From Adiantum capillus-veneris (lineage: Eukaryota > Streptophyta > Polypodiopsida > Polypodiales > Pteridaceae), in contig CM043967.1 of the NCBI GenBank assembly GCA_014529385.2, positions 80,548,278 through 80,612,277 of the forward strand: 64,000 bases of DNA, given 5' to 3'. Within the stretch, counting starts at the first letter, position 1. The number at the start of each line of letters is the position of its first letter. This document shows, piece after piece, positions 22,261-32,997 of this stretch. Both the position numbers and the translations under genes were made by a program. The notes beneath the pieces were generated by a model, which ran no database searches, had not been told where the DNA came from, and saw only the letters and a list, made by a program, of their open reading frames with translations.

Positions 22261-22813
22261 TGTCGGGGGATATGTGTTCAAAACTTGAGCCAGGTCAGTG
22301 CCAGGCTGCTGGCTGTGGAAAAATTGAGAGCTAAGAATTTCCGCACCGCACAATACAGTAGCTATTAGTTACTTGGTAATGCTATCGACGCACAAAAATT
22401 GCTCGAAAACTAGTAACACCGACAAAATTGATGCACAGTTATGAAGCAGTGCCATTAATTAATGCAAATTATGGTTTAGGAGTTTAAGCTCCCCTTACAG
22501 ATCACGTCGGGTAGTTAACGGCTCTGTGATTCATCAAAAAGTTTTAATTAAATAAAGTTGTCACTGACAAACAAGAATCCTACTGTGCCGGTTTCCTTAA
22601 ATCAATTCTTCTTCAACTTGATATGTCTTCAATTACCATCTTCAACTTCCTTCTTACCCCTTCTTTAGCTCGAGAACAAGAGAGAGTTCCCCTTTGTCTT
22701 GCTCGATATAGTGAGAGCACTTGTGTTGCTCCCGTTCCTTTACTCCAAGCTCAAAGCACCTCTCCAAAGCTTGAAGCACACCTTGCTCGTTCCCCAAGCT
22801 GGAAGCACCCAAG

Positions 22814-22873
<60 letters not shown>

Positions 22874-23132
22874 CCTTGTCCAAGCTCGGAAGAGAAAGAG
22901 CGAGACTCTCGACTCCAAGCTTGCCGCCCTCCCTTGCTTGTTCACCTCTCCTTTCCTTACCTCCTCCAACTTCTAAGCCGCAGCCATTTTTGGCACATTT
23001 GTCATACATTCAGCATTAAACTTGGCTTGTTACCAAGCCCTAAACACTGTTCATTAATCATGTAAGCTTCAAACAAACTTGATGTGCATTTTTCTGGCAT
23101 CTTTCTTAGCATGGAAGCGGAGCTGCATTACA
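22261..23132 (-). repeat. E8 3' LTR
   Basis: 872 bp. The minus strand starts tgtaatgcagctcc and ends catatcccccgaca. It contains a (GA)n array at 22817-22871. Compared with the other LTR it lacks about 590 bp near 22975. Confidence 0.8.
22817..22871. repeat. (GA)n microsatellite in E8 3' LTR
   Basis: About 27 GA units. The matching array in the other LTR (41979-42063) has about 42 units. Confidence 0.95.
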
Positions 23133-23144
23133 TCCACCCCCTTT
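23133..23144 (-). other. E8 polypurine tract
   Basis: The minus strand reads aaagggggtgga directly before TG of the 3' LTR. Confidence 0.75.
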
Positions 23145-23239
23145 GAATGTGCATGCCTCCAGTCTGTGCCAACTGCACTTATGAAGCATCATCAAGAGCA
23201 TCATCAGATTCATTGTGTGACGCATACATAACACTATCT

Positions 23240-24080
23240 TCAGGAGGTTGATCTGTGTTGAATAGCAAATTGTCCCTGGCATACCTTTGCTAAAGCTTTA
23301 ACAATAGGCGGATATCCTCTTTCACTTTTACCATTACCCTTTGGATTGTATGTTGTAGTGAGAGCCAATTTAATGCCCAAGCGAGCAAAGAAATTCCGAG
23401 CTTCATCTACATCCAGCTCTCCTCTATCAGTAGTAATTCTACCAACACATCCATACCTGGAAATAACATCCTCAAGCAAAAACTTGCATACAGAATTGAT
23501 AGCTTTAGTACGCAAAGCTCTGCCTTCCACCTGATTAGTAAGATCCTCTCTGGCAAGAACAATATACCGCATCTGCCAAACACCTATTGGCATGGTAATC
23601 AGGTTCACCACCCACTTGTAGTGCATAGCCAGTGGATAGGTGGGATGCAATCCATCTCAATGTCGCACATTAAAGTACTGTAGGCATATTAAGCATGTCT
23701 CCACAAACTAAGCCACATCTTTATATATACCTTTTCACCAGTAACGATCCTTAATCTTGACAAAGTTGCCCAGACCCCTCTGTGTCCAGCCCATAAACTT
23801 TTATGAAATTCTTTGATAACTTGCTGTTGAGTTGCTTTATCACAAACAACCCATTGCAGTACTCCTCTAGAGCATTTTGGTTGCTTCCATAAACTCCCAT
23901 CCTTCAAAAAATATCCGTAGGCCTTCGTTCTGATAATTTATACTCTTGATCCGTCCACCCTTCATGCTTAGTAAGATTGGTAAGGTAGCGACCGATCAAA
24001 AGCCATTCTCTATCATAGAATTCCTCAAAAATACCTCAAAATTATTAGCAATATTTCCACAATTTGCATGCAAATAAGAA
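23240..24080 (-). pseudogene. E8 integrase
   Basis: From the E9 junction leftward, the minus strand has WLLIGRYLTNLTKHEGW, then a zinc-binding segment (FHKSLWAGHRGVWATLSRLR). The core follows in the frame 23650-23240: RYIVLAREDLTNQVEGRAL, TTDRGELDVDEARNFF with the second catalytic Asp, and TYNPKGNGKSERG with the Glu. Stops separate the zinc site from the core near 23690. The C-terminal domain is missing before the polypurine tract, so no chromodomain is seen. Confidence 0.8.
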
Positions 24081-24085
24081 GACGT
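24081..24085. other. E9 target-site duplication, left
   Basis: GACGT, repeated at 32993-32997. It is the point where the E8 frame is interrupted. Confidence 0.85.
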
Positions 24086-25156
24086 TGAGTGGCATAAAAT
24101 GGTAACCATCTTTTTGCAACATTTTTCAGCCTACTCAACGTCCTCTTCCTCATATGTGTATATATTTTTTTACGCTATTAAGTTATCTAGAGTAAATTCC
24201 CCCTCTTCGTTTAACCTTTGTGGCGACACATACATTGTACTCTTCCCAAAAATGTCACCTTAGTCATATATTTATATTACCACCCTTTTCTTTTTTGCTT
24301 TGTAAATAAAAGTAAGCATACAATAACCGACTATCTACCCCCAAACTTTCTTACCTCTTGTGAATTAGCAGTAGAAAAATAATATATCCATCTTCTATCC
24401 CATATAGATAAATTACCATGGAAATCAACTCTCCACTTGTCTTTACCAAAGATTATGGTCCATCTCTACAAGTCTTCTATGCCCCCTACATAGGTGGCCC
24501 AATATCTCTTAAGAATATACATATAGTTTTTCTCCTTTCAAAAAGACTCCAATTGTATATTCTTTTCACAAGCAAATAATATTGGGCCCTCCTCTATTTG
24601 TTTAAGCATCATAGCCTTCTGAAAAAGCATGATTCCCCTTGGATGCATACAAGCAAAGGGCCCATACAAGAAGACTTGGAAGCAAAAGGTTCCCTAGCCT
24701 AGTGTGGACCTTACAAACCGAATACCTTGGTGCATGGGCCTGAAGAATAGTCCAAATTCATATCAAACATGTTGAGAAGGTCAAATTTTCCTTTTGAAGC
24801 ATGTCATTCCGAGCTACAGGTAAAAAGTTATGGTCAAAATAGTGTAAATCTGTCAGATTCGCGGCAAAAGGGAACTGTAAACCAAGTAAATCAAGAGAGT
24901 GAAATCTTATTTTTCCCCTCATCTTCTAGAAGAGCAATGAGTGTTCAAGGTCACTTGCATGTGATGGGACCAACCTAAATATGCTTTCTAAATGCCAAGA
25001 CAGACAAGTTGAGATACCCCGCAGGAGCCACACGTAGGGCCTCATGGTGGGGCCCACCTACATTATGCACCCCTATGGAGCCTTCACGGTCTAAAATGAT
25101 ATTTTTGGTGAAAAAATAGTCCCTTTTATGTCCAATATTCAATGAGTGTTCAAAGG

Positions 25157-25195
25157 ACACTTAATTAGGGCTAATCACTCACCCTAATTAAGTGT
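25157..25195 (+). promoter_or_regulatory. Inverted repeat upstream of E9 TATA box
   Basis: acacttaattaggg (25157-25170) and its exact complement ccctaattaagtgt (25182-25195) are separated by 11 bp. The arm ends 24 bp before the TATA box. It could be a paired factor site or cruciform; no function is shown. Confidence 0.6.
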
Positions 25196-25219
25196 AGCAT
25201 AATCCCACTCCTACACAAC

Positions 25220-25228
25220 TATAAATAG
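25220..25228 (+). promoter_or_regulatory. E9 LTR TATA box
   Basis: tataaatag in the 5' LTR is the likely core promoter. The segment carrying it is absent from the 3' LTR. Confidence 0.75.
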
Positions 25229-26154
25229 CCCCCTTGGAGAGACTCAATGACACACACCTATATTTTCAACTTCATGTTGTTTCTTGAACAATAGTAGAGA
25301 AAACCCCAATTCTCCCTCTTTCACATCCTCCCTCCTCTTTGGAGGAAGTGCAACTCTATCCTCCACTCTTTCTATTCTACAATCTCTTACTCCATCAACC
25401 CAATAACATCATTTGTAGCACCTCAATAACTTGTAAATACATCATGATCTCTCTCATGGTTATGTTAGTGATCATTAAATCATCTTCAAAACTTTCAAGT
25501 GTCGCAATTCGTGATGGTTAGCCAGCGTCTGTCCTCCCCTTAAAAGGTGTGCGAGAAATCAAGTAAGTGTTCTATTCTCAATTTACCATTGGTTTGTTTC
25601 TCCACACTTATTCAATTGGTCTAAAGGAATTTCTCACTCCAACTCTCTTTTGCTTCATTAAATATGCATGTGGTTACCTCTCATGGTGATTTTATTTGTG
25701 TCACGGCCTTGCATAGATGGAGATGAGCTCTCTATGCAAAGTGTGTTAGTTCGATGTAGGTGATTCTCTTGTGTGTTTTTTGAGAGGCAGGTCTTGTGTG
25801 CATGATTTTTTGATGAGTCCTTGAGAGAAGAGGAGTTTGGATGTATCATGGGTATTCTTATGGGGAGAAGGTGAATGCTATTTCACAAATTGCATATTTA
25901 TATTTGATGCACGGCATTGGGTTGCATAATCGTTGATGGTGTCAAGTGTCCAAAGTGTACATAGAGTAAGGGTTCTCAAAGTGTGTTGCTTGAGTGGGTG
26001 AGTGCAAATGTTATTTTGATTAGTTTCCTTCTCCACTCCCAAAAGAAGGTGGTGCCCCAAGTAGTGTGCGTACCTCTTTACGAACATTTTGTGAGGGTAG
26101 GCCCATTGGTTTGGGTTTAGAGGCCCCATTTCAAAAAGCTCTCCATCATAAAAG

Positions 26155-26170
26155 TGGTGCCCCCACGGAG
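26155..26170 (+). other. E9 primer-binding site candidate
   Basis: tggtgcccccacggag, six bases after the LTR end. It starts TGG as expected for a tRNA 3' CCA, but I cannot name the tRNA. Confidence 0.55.
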
Positions 26171-26800
26171 GAACATATTTCCAAGTTACCTTCAATTTTT
26201 TAGTGATGAACAATGGAGTTCCCATCTATCCATTTCATTTTGCACAACACATTAGAGTAAATGTTCACATAGATAGAAAAGTCTTTTTCCAGCAACGCAT
26301 TGTTTTTATGTTTGGTGCAGAAAGACTTAGAGAAATACTGGCATCACCCAATCCAATTATACTTCCAATCATCAATTATGAAACTTCTTTTGATGTTCAC
26401 ATTTTCATTTTGTTTTAAAGGCAGGAACAAGGAGTGGTGAAGGGGTGCTCAAGGGCCATATGAAGGAACGAGGTCTTCAAACCAACAACGAGGAGTAGCA
26501 CATGAATCACAATCAAAACAATGAACCTTTTAGGCCTATTGCTCGGCAATCCATTCATATAATCATTGCAACTAAGTTTAGGTTTCAATCTATCATAAGG
26601 AGGATATTTGGATCCACTCGCCTCAATGAAATCAATGCTTCAATTAATCCATTTATTCTACCTATGATAAAGTACAAATTAAAAATGGATGTGTACATCT
26701 TCATTTTAATGTAATCAGATTTATAGTGTCAACAATCTTGTGCGGCCCGTAAGAGAAAAGTTTCTTTTAAAAAAAAGAAATTTCAAAAAGTCTAAACAAA
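26171..26800 (+). other. E9 leader
   Basis: Two related stretches (about 26200-26418 and 26502-26714) encode similar short peptides (rlreilaspnpiilp-type and rlneinasinpfilp-type words), so the leader contains a diverged duplication. I cannot assign a function. Confidence 0.5.
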
Positions 26801-28018
26801 ATGTCAAGTTCTTTTCCCACGTTCTATGCAAGAAGTGGGGAAGATGCGCAAGATTTTCTTGACAACTTGGAGATGGCACATCTCATATCCGGGAGAGATG
26901 AAGAGGAAGTAAAGCTACGAGCCTTCTCGTTGGTTCTAAAAGCAGAAGCTAAAGCATGGTATGAGACCTTGCAACCCCAAATCAAGTCCAAATGGGAGAG
27001 ACTACGAGCAAGCTTCCTCTCCAAGTTCGGGCAAGGTGATACTTCTGAAGGACTATGGAAATGTCTTATTGGACATAAGCAGGTATCACTTGAAGACTAT
27101 CCCTCTTATGAAGCAACCTTTGTCAATCTATGGGGTAGGTGGGAGGCTACATTAGAAAATCATGGTGGTGCACCTAACTTTCTGAAAAAAGAGAGATTCA
27201 TGGTTTGCTTGTATCCACTTTTAAAGTCTAAAGTAGAGCTAAATTTCCCATCCACCTTTGAAGAAGCACGTGAGGTAGCCATCATCAAGTTTAGAAAACT
27301 ACACTTCCAAGCACATAGAGCAAGGGGTTTGAATGAAGTGAGTGAGAGGGAGTCTTCACAAACCACAGAAGCACCAATTAGGGCCCCTCTTGCACAATCT
27401 TCACAAATAGGAGATAACTCTCAACAAGAGGTTTTACAAAGGCTAACTCAACAGCTTGAGAACCTCACTCTGAATCTAGTACAGGGCCTACCTCAACAAC
27501 GACAACCAAGAGAAGGGAATCACAATCAACGAAGACAAGCTCAAGAGTTGCGATGTTGGAATTGCAATGAAATGGGCCATGGCATGTACAATTGTCCACA
27601 TCCAAGGCGACTTCCGAGAGACATATATCCCCCCAGACCGCCTCCTCTCACTGTGCAGCAAGAACTAGCTCAAGGCCTACAAATCCTTCGTCGACCACCA
27701 CCACCAGCAAATATACCTCCCGTCCCACATGAGGAGGAAGAAAGAGGAGTCAACATCATCAAGCTAGAAGAGGTAATAGATGAGCATACTCTAAACTTTG
27801 ATGTTATGCCGGCAGAAAAACGCACAAGAGCACATGATAAGGATGAAGACATGAGAAGTGAAGGAACAAATTCAGCCAGAAGGGACAAGAAGAAGAAGTC
27901 AAAGATGGAAGAAGCTGAAAGTAGCAGGAAGAAAAGATCAAGGCGAAGGGAAATTGGTATCAACGACTTCCCATTGGGAAAGGAGCTAGAGCCCTACAAC
28001 ATCCTGGAGGATTTATAA
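26801..28018 (+). CDS. gag: E9 gag, 405 codons
   Basis: Opens at ATG 26801. The capsid core is read through KAEAKAWYETLQPQIKS, LRASFLSKFGQGD and FMVCLYPLLKSKVEL (about residues 30-160). A CX2CX4HX4C knuckle (CWNCNEMGHGMYNC) lies near residue 250. A proline-rich stretch and then a strongly basic, lysine-rich segment (RRDKKKKSKMEEAESSRKKR) follow. TAA at 28016-28018 closes the frame, and translation continues in the same frame into protease. The stop may be a mutation or a readthrough point. The capsid and knuckle are intact, making this the best-preserved gag in the window. Confidence 0.82.
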   Translation: MSSSFPTFYARSGEDAQDFLDNLEMAHLISGRDEEEVKLRAFSLVLKAEAKAWYETLQPQIKSKWERLRASFLSKFGQGDTSEGLWKCLIGHKQVSLEDYPSYEATFVNLWGRWEATLENHGGAPNFLKKERFMVCLYPLLKSKVELNFPSTFEEAREVAIIKFRKLHFQAHRARGLNEVSERESSQTTEAPIRAPLAQSSQIGDNSQQEVLQRLTQQLENLTLNLVQGLPQQRQPREGNHNQRRQAQELRCWNCNEMGHGMYNCPHPRRLPRDIYPPRPPPLTVQQELAQGLQILRRPPPPANIPPVPHEEEERGVNIIKLEEVIDEHTLNFDVMPAEKRTRAHDKDEDMRSEGTNSARRDKKKKSKMEEAESSRKKRSRRREIGINDFPLGKELEPYNILEDL

Positions 28019-28969
28019 ACCCAAAAGCCAAACATTTCATGGCCTCAACTTCTACACCTATCAGCCAAAGTAAGAAGGCAATGGCCAAAGTTGGTAAGTA
28101 CAAGAATTCCAAAAAAGAAAGCAAATCTTTTCATTAAGGTTGTGGCCTCAAAGCTACAAAAAGATGTGGAACCCATTGTGGATGCTTACATAAGGGGTAA
28201 AAAAGTGTCTAATGTATATGTTGATGGTGGAGCTCAAATGTGTGTGATCATGGAAAAATCAATGAACAAGTTAGGGCTTGAAATTACAAAGTCCTCTAAT
28301 TGTCAAGCTAGGCTAGCCAACAACTCAAGTGTGAAGTGTTTGGGGATCATTGAAAATGTAAAAGTCTCTGTATGTAACATAGATGCACGAGTGGATATGT
28401 ATGTCATGCCAGCTAAGGGGGAGGGCTATCCCATCATCCTAGGGAGGCCTTGGCTCATTGCTGTGAATGCAGATCAAAAATGGGAAAGTGGTCGTTTGAT
28501 TCTTAAGAAGGGTCAACCGGTGGTGTATGATTGGCGAGAAGGAAAGCAACTGGATATCAACTATGAAACCACGACAGATGAAGAGAGCGAGGAGGAGAGT
28601 CCTTACTCAAGTGATGAGGAAGCATCAACTAGTGCATCAACCAGTGAAGAGGAGTCTTCTTTGGAGGTAATGGGAATTGTATTCAACGCCAACACCCAAG
28701 ATGTTTCTGTAGAAGAAAAGCCAACAGACAATCACACACGAGGGGATGAAAGATGCCACCACCTTGAAGAAGGATTTGAGAAGATGCTTGCAAAAGATCT
28801 TACTTGTGAGGAGAAGAGGTCCTACATCAATATGTTAAGGAGGTATCCCAATTTGTTTATCACTGACTACTCACAAATAAGAGGTGTAGATGTAATAGAG
28901 CATCGAATTGAATTGAAACTAGGGACCAAACCCGTGGCTCAAAAGTTACGGCGACTAGGATCTGTGTAA
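28019..28969 (+). pseudogene. pol: E9 protease region
   Basis: Continues the gag frame after TAA 28016-28018. The link (WPQLLHLSAKVRRQ) resembles the Tat gag-pol joint. The protease active site reads VYVDGGAQMCVI (D-G-G instead of the usual D-S/T-G) near 28220. ILGRPWL follows near 28440. An acidic linker (TTDEESEEESPYSSDEE) comes next, then the RT start (IRGVDVIEHRIELKLG). TAA 28967-28969 interrupts just before RT. Confidence 0.82.
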
Positions 28970-28990
28970 CAAAAGGCTCTCCTACAAGAA

Positions 28991-30232
28991 GTGAATCGAC
29001 TCTTGAAGGCTGGCTTCATCTATCCAGTATCCAACTCCGAATGGGTATCACCTATTGTAGTCACTCCCAAGAAGAATGGTAAGTGGAGGGTCTGTGTGGA
29101 TTACAAACCCCTCAACGCTGCGACAAAGAGGGACCATTTCCCTCTCCCTTTCCAAGATGAAATTTTGAATGAAGTAGCAGGTCACGAATGCTACACTGTG
29201 TGTGATGGGTATTCAGGATATTTTCAAATTAGAATAGCAGAAGAGGAACAACCAAAAACCACCTTCATCACACCTTGGGGATGTTTTGCATTCAGAGTAA
29301 TGCCTTTTGGGCTCACCAATGCTCCTAGCACCTTCATGAGATTCACAATATTTGTATTTCAGCCATTCTTTGGAAAATCTATAAGAGTCTTTATGGATGA
29401 TTTCTGTATTTATAGTTGTAGATCACTTCACTGCCAAAAGGTTGAAGCGGGGCTTAAGAGGCTCCATCAATTTGGGGGACAACTCAACCCAGAGAAGTGT
29501 CATATCGGTGAATCTCAGGTGGTTTTGCTAGGCCATGTGGTTTCTTCACAAGGAATTCAAGTGGATCCCTCTAAAGTAGAGGCCCTTTTGTCATTATCTC
29601 CACCAACAACAACTAAGGAGCTAATGACCTTCAACCACAAAGTGAGGTACATGTCTCGCTTCATCCATCTCCTAGCAGAAGCCATCGCCCCTTTGCATAG
29701 GTTGGCAAGCCAATCTACATTTGAATGGGGGAGGGAACATGCAAAATGTTTTGAGGAAGTGAAGGGCATTCTTAGCTCTCTCCCAATCCTAATGCCACCA
29801 GATCCAAAGGAGACCTACTATGTCACTCCAAGTGTAGGTTTCAAAGCAATTGGTGTTGTTTTGATGCAAAAAGATCCTAAAACATCATACATGAGGCCGA
29901 TCTATTTTGCAAGCAAGGTGATGACTCCGGCCGAGAAGGGATACACTGAAATGGAGAAAGTGGTCTTTGCAATCTTGTTTGCAGTAAGGAAGTTTCGATC
30001 GTATCTTCTCCCTGTGCCATTTGTTTTTCTCACCTTAGAGCACAATCTACCATATGTAGTACAACACATGAGCCTCTCATCTAGAATAGCAAAGTGGGTG
30101 CTTGAACTCCAAGAATTTGAATACACTTTCCTTGTAGAAGATAGCACAAGAGCAGGACTTGCAGACATTCTCACCTACAAAGTGAGAGAAAGGGAAGGAT
30201 CACGACTACAAAGAGAGGAAGGCTCAAAATAG
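28991..30232 (+). pseudogene. pol: E9 RT and RNase H
   Basis: Same frame as protease. RT blocks: SEWVSPIVVTPKKNGKWR, VCVDYKPLNAATKRDHFPLP, DGYSGYFQIRIAEEEQPKT, MPFGLTNAPSTFMRF, and catalytic FMDD at 29390-29401. The connection domain and RNase H follow (YVTPSVGFKAIGVVL, YFASKVMTPAEKGYTEMEK). TAG at 30230-30232 interrupts before the second RNase H. The polymerase core itself is unbroken. Confidence 0.88.
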
Positions 30233-30238
30233 TTCAAA

Positions 30239-31567
30239 GTGAAGGAGATTGATAATGCCCATACTTTATGCTTTGACGGAGCTTATCAACGCCAACAAGA
30301 CAAAGCAGCAAGGGGGATCATCATTTTAAACCCACAAAAGGAGGTAATGGTTAGAAAAGGTATCACTCTACCCAATGTTCACTCCAACAATGAGGCTGAG
30401 TATGCTTCTCTAACCCTTGGGTTAGAAGAATGCAAAGAATTAGGCATACAAAGACTTATTATAAAAGGTGATTCTTTGCTAGTGGTCAGGCAAATCCAAG
30501 GGACTTGGAGGTGCAAGAATCGTACATTGTTTGAGTGGCTTAGTAGTGTAAGAGCTTTGATGAAGGGTTTTAAAGCAACACACGTACAACATATTGTGAG
30601 AACTCATAACAAGGAAGCAGACTTACTCGCAAATGAAAAGCTTCAAATGGCGGTAGGAGGTGTGAAACGATATGAACCCAAATATCAAGGTCAAGGGGAG
30701 CTAAAAGACATTATCTTCTTTCTACAAGCAGGTGAGTGTCCCAAACACTTAGACAAGGTGCAAAGACATAGACTAGTTAAGAAGGCCACACCTTACCAGT
30801 TGATCGGGGATGATTTATATCACAAAGGGAAAGATTTGGTCTTGAGGAGAGTACCAGGTGTGCAAGAGATAGAGAAAATTCTTCTTTCATGTCATGATGA
30901 TGTCTGTGGTGGTCACTTTTCTCAAGATATTACAAGTAGGAAGATTTTACAAGCAGGGTTTATTTGGCCGAGCTTACATCGTGATGTCCAATATTGGTGT
31001 AAGGCATGTAAGCCATGCCAAATTGCTGGGGATAGACGACTAACATATGAGCCTCGAGTCCCAATAATATCTTATGGCCCTTTTGAAAAGTGGGGTGTGG
31101 ATGTAATAGGTCCCCTACCTCGTACTTCTACAGGGAAGGTTTTCATCATCATGGGTGTTGACTACATGACACGATGGGCGGAAGCAAGAAGCACAACCCG
31201 AATCACAACTGAAGAGGTATCAAAGTTTATTTTTGACCATATTTGTAGTAGGTTTGGAACACCCCTAGAAATCTTATCAGATCGAGGCCCAGGTTTTAGG
31301 GCTGACCTTCTTAATGATCTCTTGAGGAGGTTAAAAGTGAAACACCTGCATTCCACACCCTACTATCCTCAATGCAATGGATTGGTGGAAAAAGTGAATG
31401 GAATGATATGTAAGATCATTTCTAAGCAGGTTGTGGACCGGCCTAATGATTGGGATCGCCATTTGACGGCTGCTCTTTGGGCGTATAGGACATCTTTCAA
31501 GGTATCTACCCAATTCACCCCTTTTCATCTAGTTTATGGACAGAGGCACTTCACCCCATTGAGGTAG
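30239..31567 (+). pseudogene. pol: E9 second RNase H and integrase
   Basis: The first 140 residues are a second RNase H (LCFDGAYQRQQDKAARG, NNEAEYASLTLGLEEC, IKGDSLLVVRQIQG, THNKEADLLAN), the Tat-type archaeal-like domain. Integrase has an HHCC site (HDDVCGGHFSQ and CKACKPCQ), then the acidic triad in WGVDVIGPLPRT, ILSDRGPGFRAD and CNGLVEKVNGM. A one-base shift near 31555 separates this from the C-terminal frame. Confidence 0.88.
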
Positions 31568-31578
31568 AGCTCTCAAGC

Positions 31579-32118
31579 TTGCGCGTTCTTGCAAGAGTGG
31601 CAAAAAAACCAAAAGAGGTTCTACATGAAAGGATCTTAGATCTCCAACGACTTGAGCTAGATAGAGAAGAGTCCATTGATCACTACATCACCAAAGCGAC
31701 AAGCCAAAGGGACAAAATCAACAAGAAGCTCAAGGGGAAAGGATTGAAGGAAGGTATGTTGGTTCTTCGTTATGATAACCGACTTGATACTCGACTTGAC
31801 AAAAAGTTTTTGCAAAGATGGGAGGAACCTTTCATGATAAAAACAAAGTTTGGGAATGGTAGTTACAGATTAGCAGATTTATCAGGAAAAATCCACAAGA
31901 CCAGAGTCAATGGATGGAGATTAAAGCCCTACTTTCAACGTATCAATCCGTTGATAGGCAGTCATCTGCCTACATCGTCTAAGCTCCAAATTGGCATGGC
32001 TCCCTTCGGCTTGGCAAATGCTCCACCTATTTTTAAAGCTTTGATCTGCAAAGAAGAACCAGCCTTGGAATCTGAACATACCCAAGGCAACCCTCCCGTC
32101 TCCGATTTATGGGATTGA
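31579..32118 (+). pseudogene. pol: E9 integrase C-terminus
   Basis: Read one frame over from the core: SLRVLARVAKK, LDLQRLELDREESIDHYI, and the SH3-like KEGMLVLRYDNRLDTRLDKK. WEEPFMIKTKFGNGSYRLAD and NGWRLKPYFQ follow. No chromodomain. TGA at 32116-32118. The frame opens at a non-ATG codon, consistent with it being the shifted tail of pol. Confidence 0.82.
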
Positions 32119-32262
32119 GGTAATGAAAAGCAGGTCTAATGGAGTAAAAGGGTGCATGACACTCCTCCTATTGAAAAAAAAAAAGTAGAAAAAGAAAAAT
32201 GACAAAAAAAAAGAAAGAAAAAAAAGCAACACCGTCCTCCTAAAGATATGAATATCTTTAGG

Positions 32263-32280
32263 CTTGGGGGAGGGCTAATA
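32263..32280 (+). other. E9 polypurine tract
   Basis: cttgggggagggctaata lies immediately before the TG of the 3' LTR. An A-rich stretch (32167-32225) lies about 40 bp upstream. Confidence 0.8.
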
Positions 32281-32992
32281 TGAGTGGCATAAAATGGTAA
32301 CCATCTTTTTGCAACATTTTTCAGCCTACTCAACGTCCTCTTCCTCATATGTGTATATATTTTTCTACGCTATTAAGTTATCTAGAGTAAATTCTCCCTC
32401 TTCGTTTAACCTTTGTGGCGACACATACATTGTACTTTTATTTACAAAGCAAAAAAGAAAAGGGTGGTAATATAAATATATGACTAAGGTGACATTTTTG
32501 GGATACATATGCATGTGGTTACCTCTCATGGTGATTTTATTTGTGTCACGGCCTTGCATAGATGGAGATGAGCTCTCTATGCAAAGTGTGTTAGTTCGAT
32601 GTAGGTGATTCTCTTGTGTGTTTTTTGAGAGGCAGGTCTTGTGTGCATGATTTTTTGATGAGTCCTTGAGAGAAGAGGAGTTTGGATGTATCATGGGTAT
32701 TCTTATGGGGAGAAGGTGAATGCTATTTCACAAATTGCATATTTACATTTGATGCACGGCATTGGGTTGCATAATCGTTGATGGTGTCAAGTGTCCAAAG
32801 TGTACATAGAGTAAGGGTTCTCAAAGTGTGTTGCTTGAGTGGGTGAGTGCAAATGTTATTTTGATTAGTTTCCTTCTCCACTCCCAAAAGAAGGTGGTGC
32901 CCCAAGTAGTGTGCGTACCTCTTTACGAACATTTTGTGAGGGTAGGCCCATTGGTTTGGGTTTAGAGGCCCCATTTCAAAAAGCTCGCCCTC
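32281..32992 (+). repeat. E9 3' LTR, deleted and with an inverted segment
   Basis: 712 bp against about 2.06 kb for the 5' LTR. Bases 32281-32432 match 24086-24240. Bases 32433-32503 are the exact reverse complement of 24244-24314. From 32504 it matches 25663-26148. The piece 24315-25662, which includes the TATA box, is absent. Confidence 0.92.
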
Positions 32993-32997
32993 GACGT

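Larger units (their letters stand above)
24086..26148 (+). repeat. E9 5' LTR, full length (~2.06 kb)
   Basis: Starts tgagtggcataaaatgg and ends ctctccatca. A TATA box is at 25220-25228, just after a perfect inverted repeat. The end is set at the last CA before the primer-binding site, and is uncertain by a few bases because the 3' LTR ends ctcgccctc. Confidence 0.85.
24086..32992 (+). mobile_element. E9: young Tat-like Ty3 element inserted in E8
   Basis: The LTRs are at 24086-26148 and 32281-32992, with GACGT on both sides. Order: primer-binding site, gag, protease, RT, RNase H, a second RNase H, integrase, polypurine tract. The extra RNase H between RNase H and integrase is the hallmark of the Tat branch. 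Where the LTRs align I see only about three mismatches apart from the last few bases, so the insertion is recent. The 3' LTR has lost about 1.35 kb, with a 71-bp inverted piece at the break. Three in-frame stops and one frameshift interrupt gag-pol. Confidence 0.92.
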
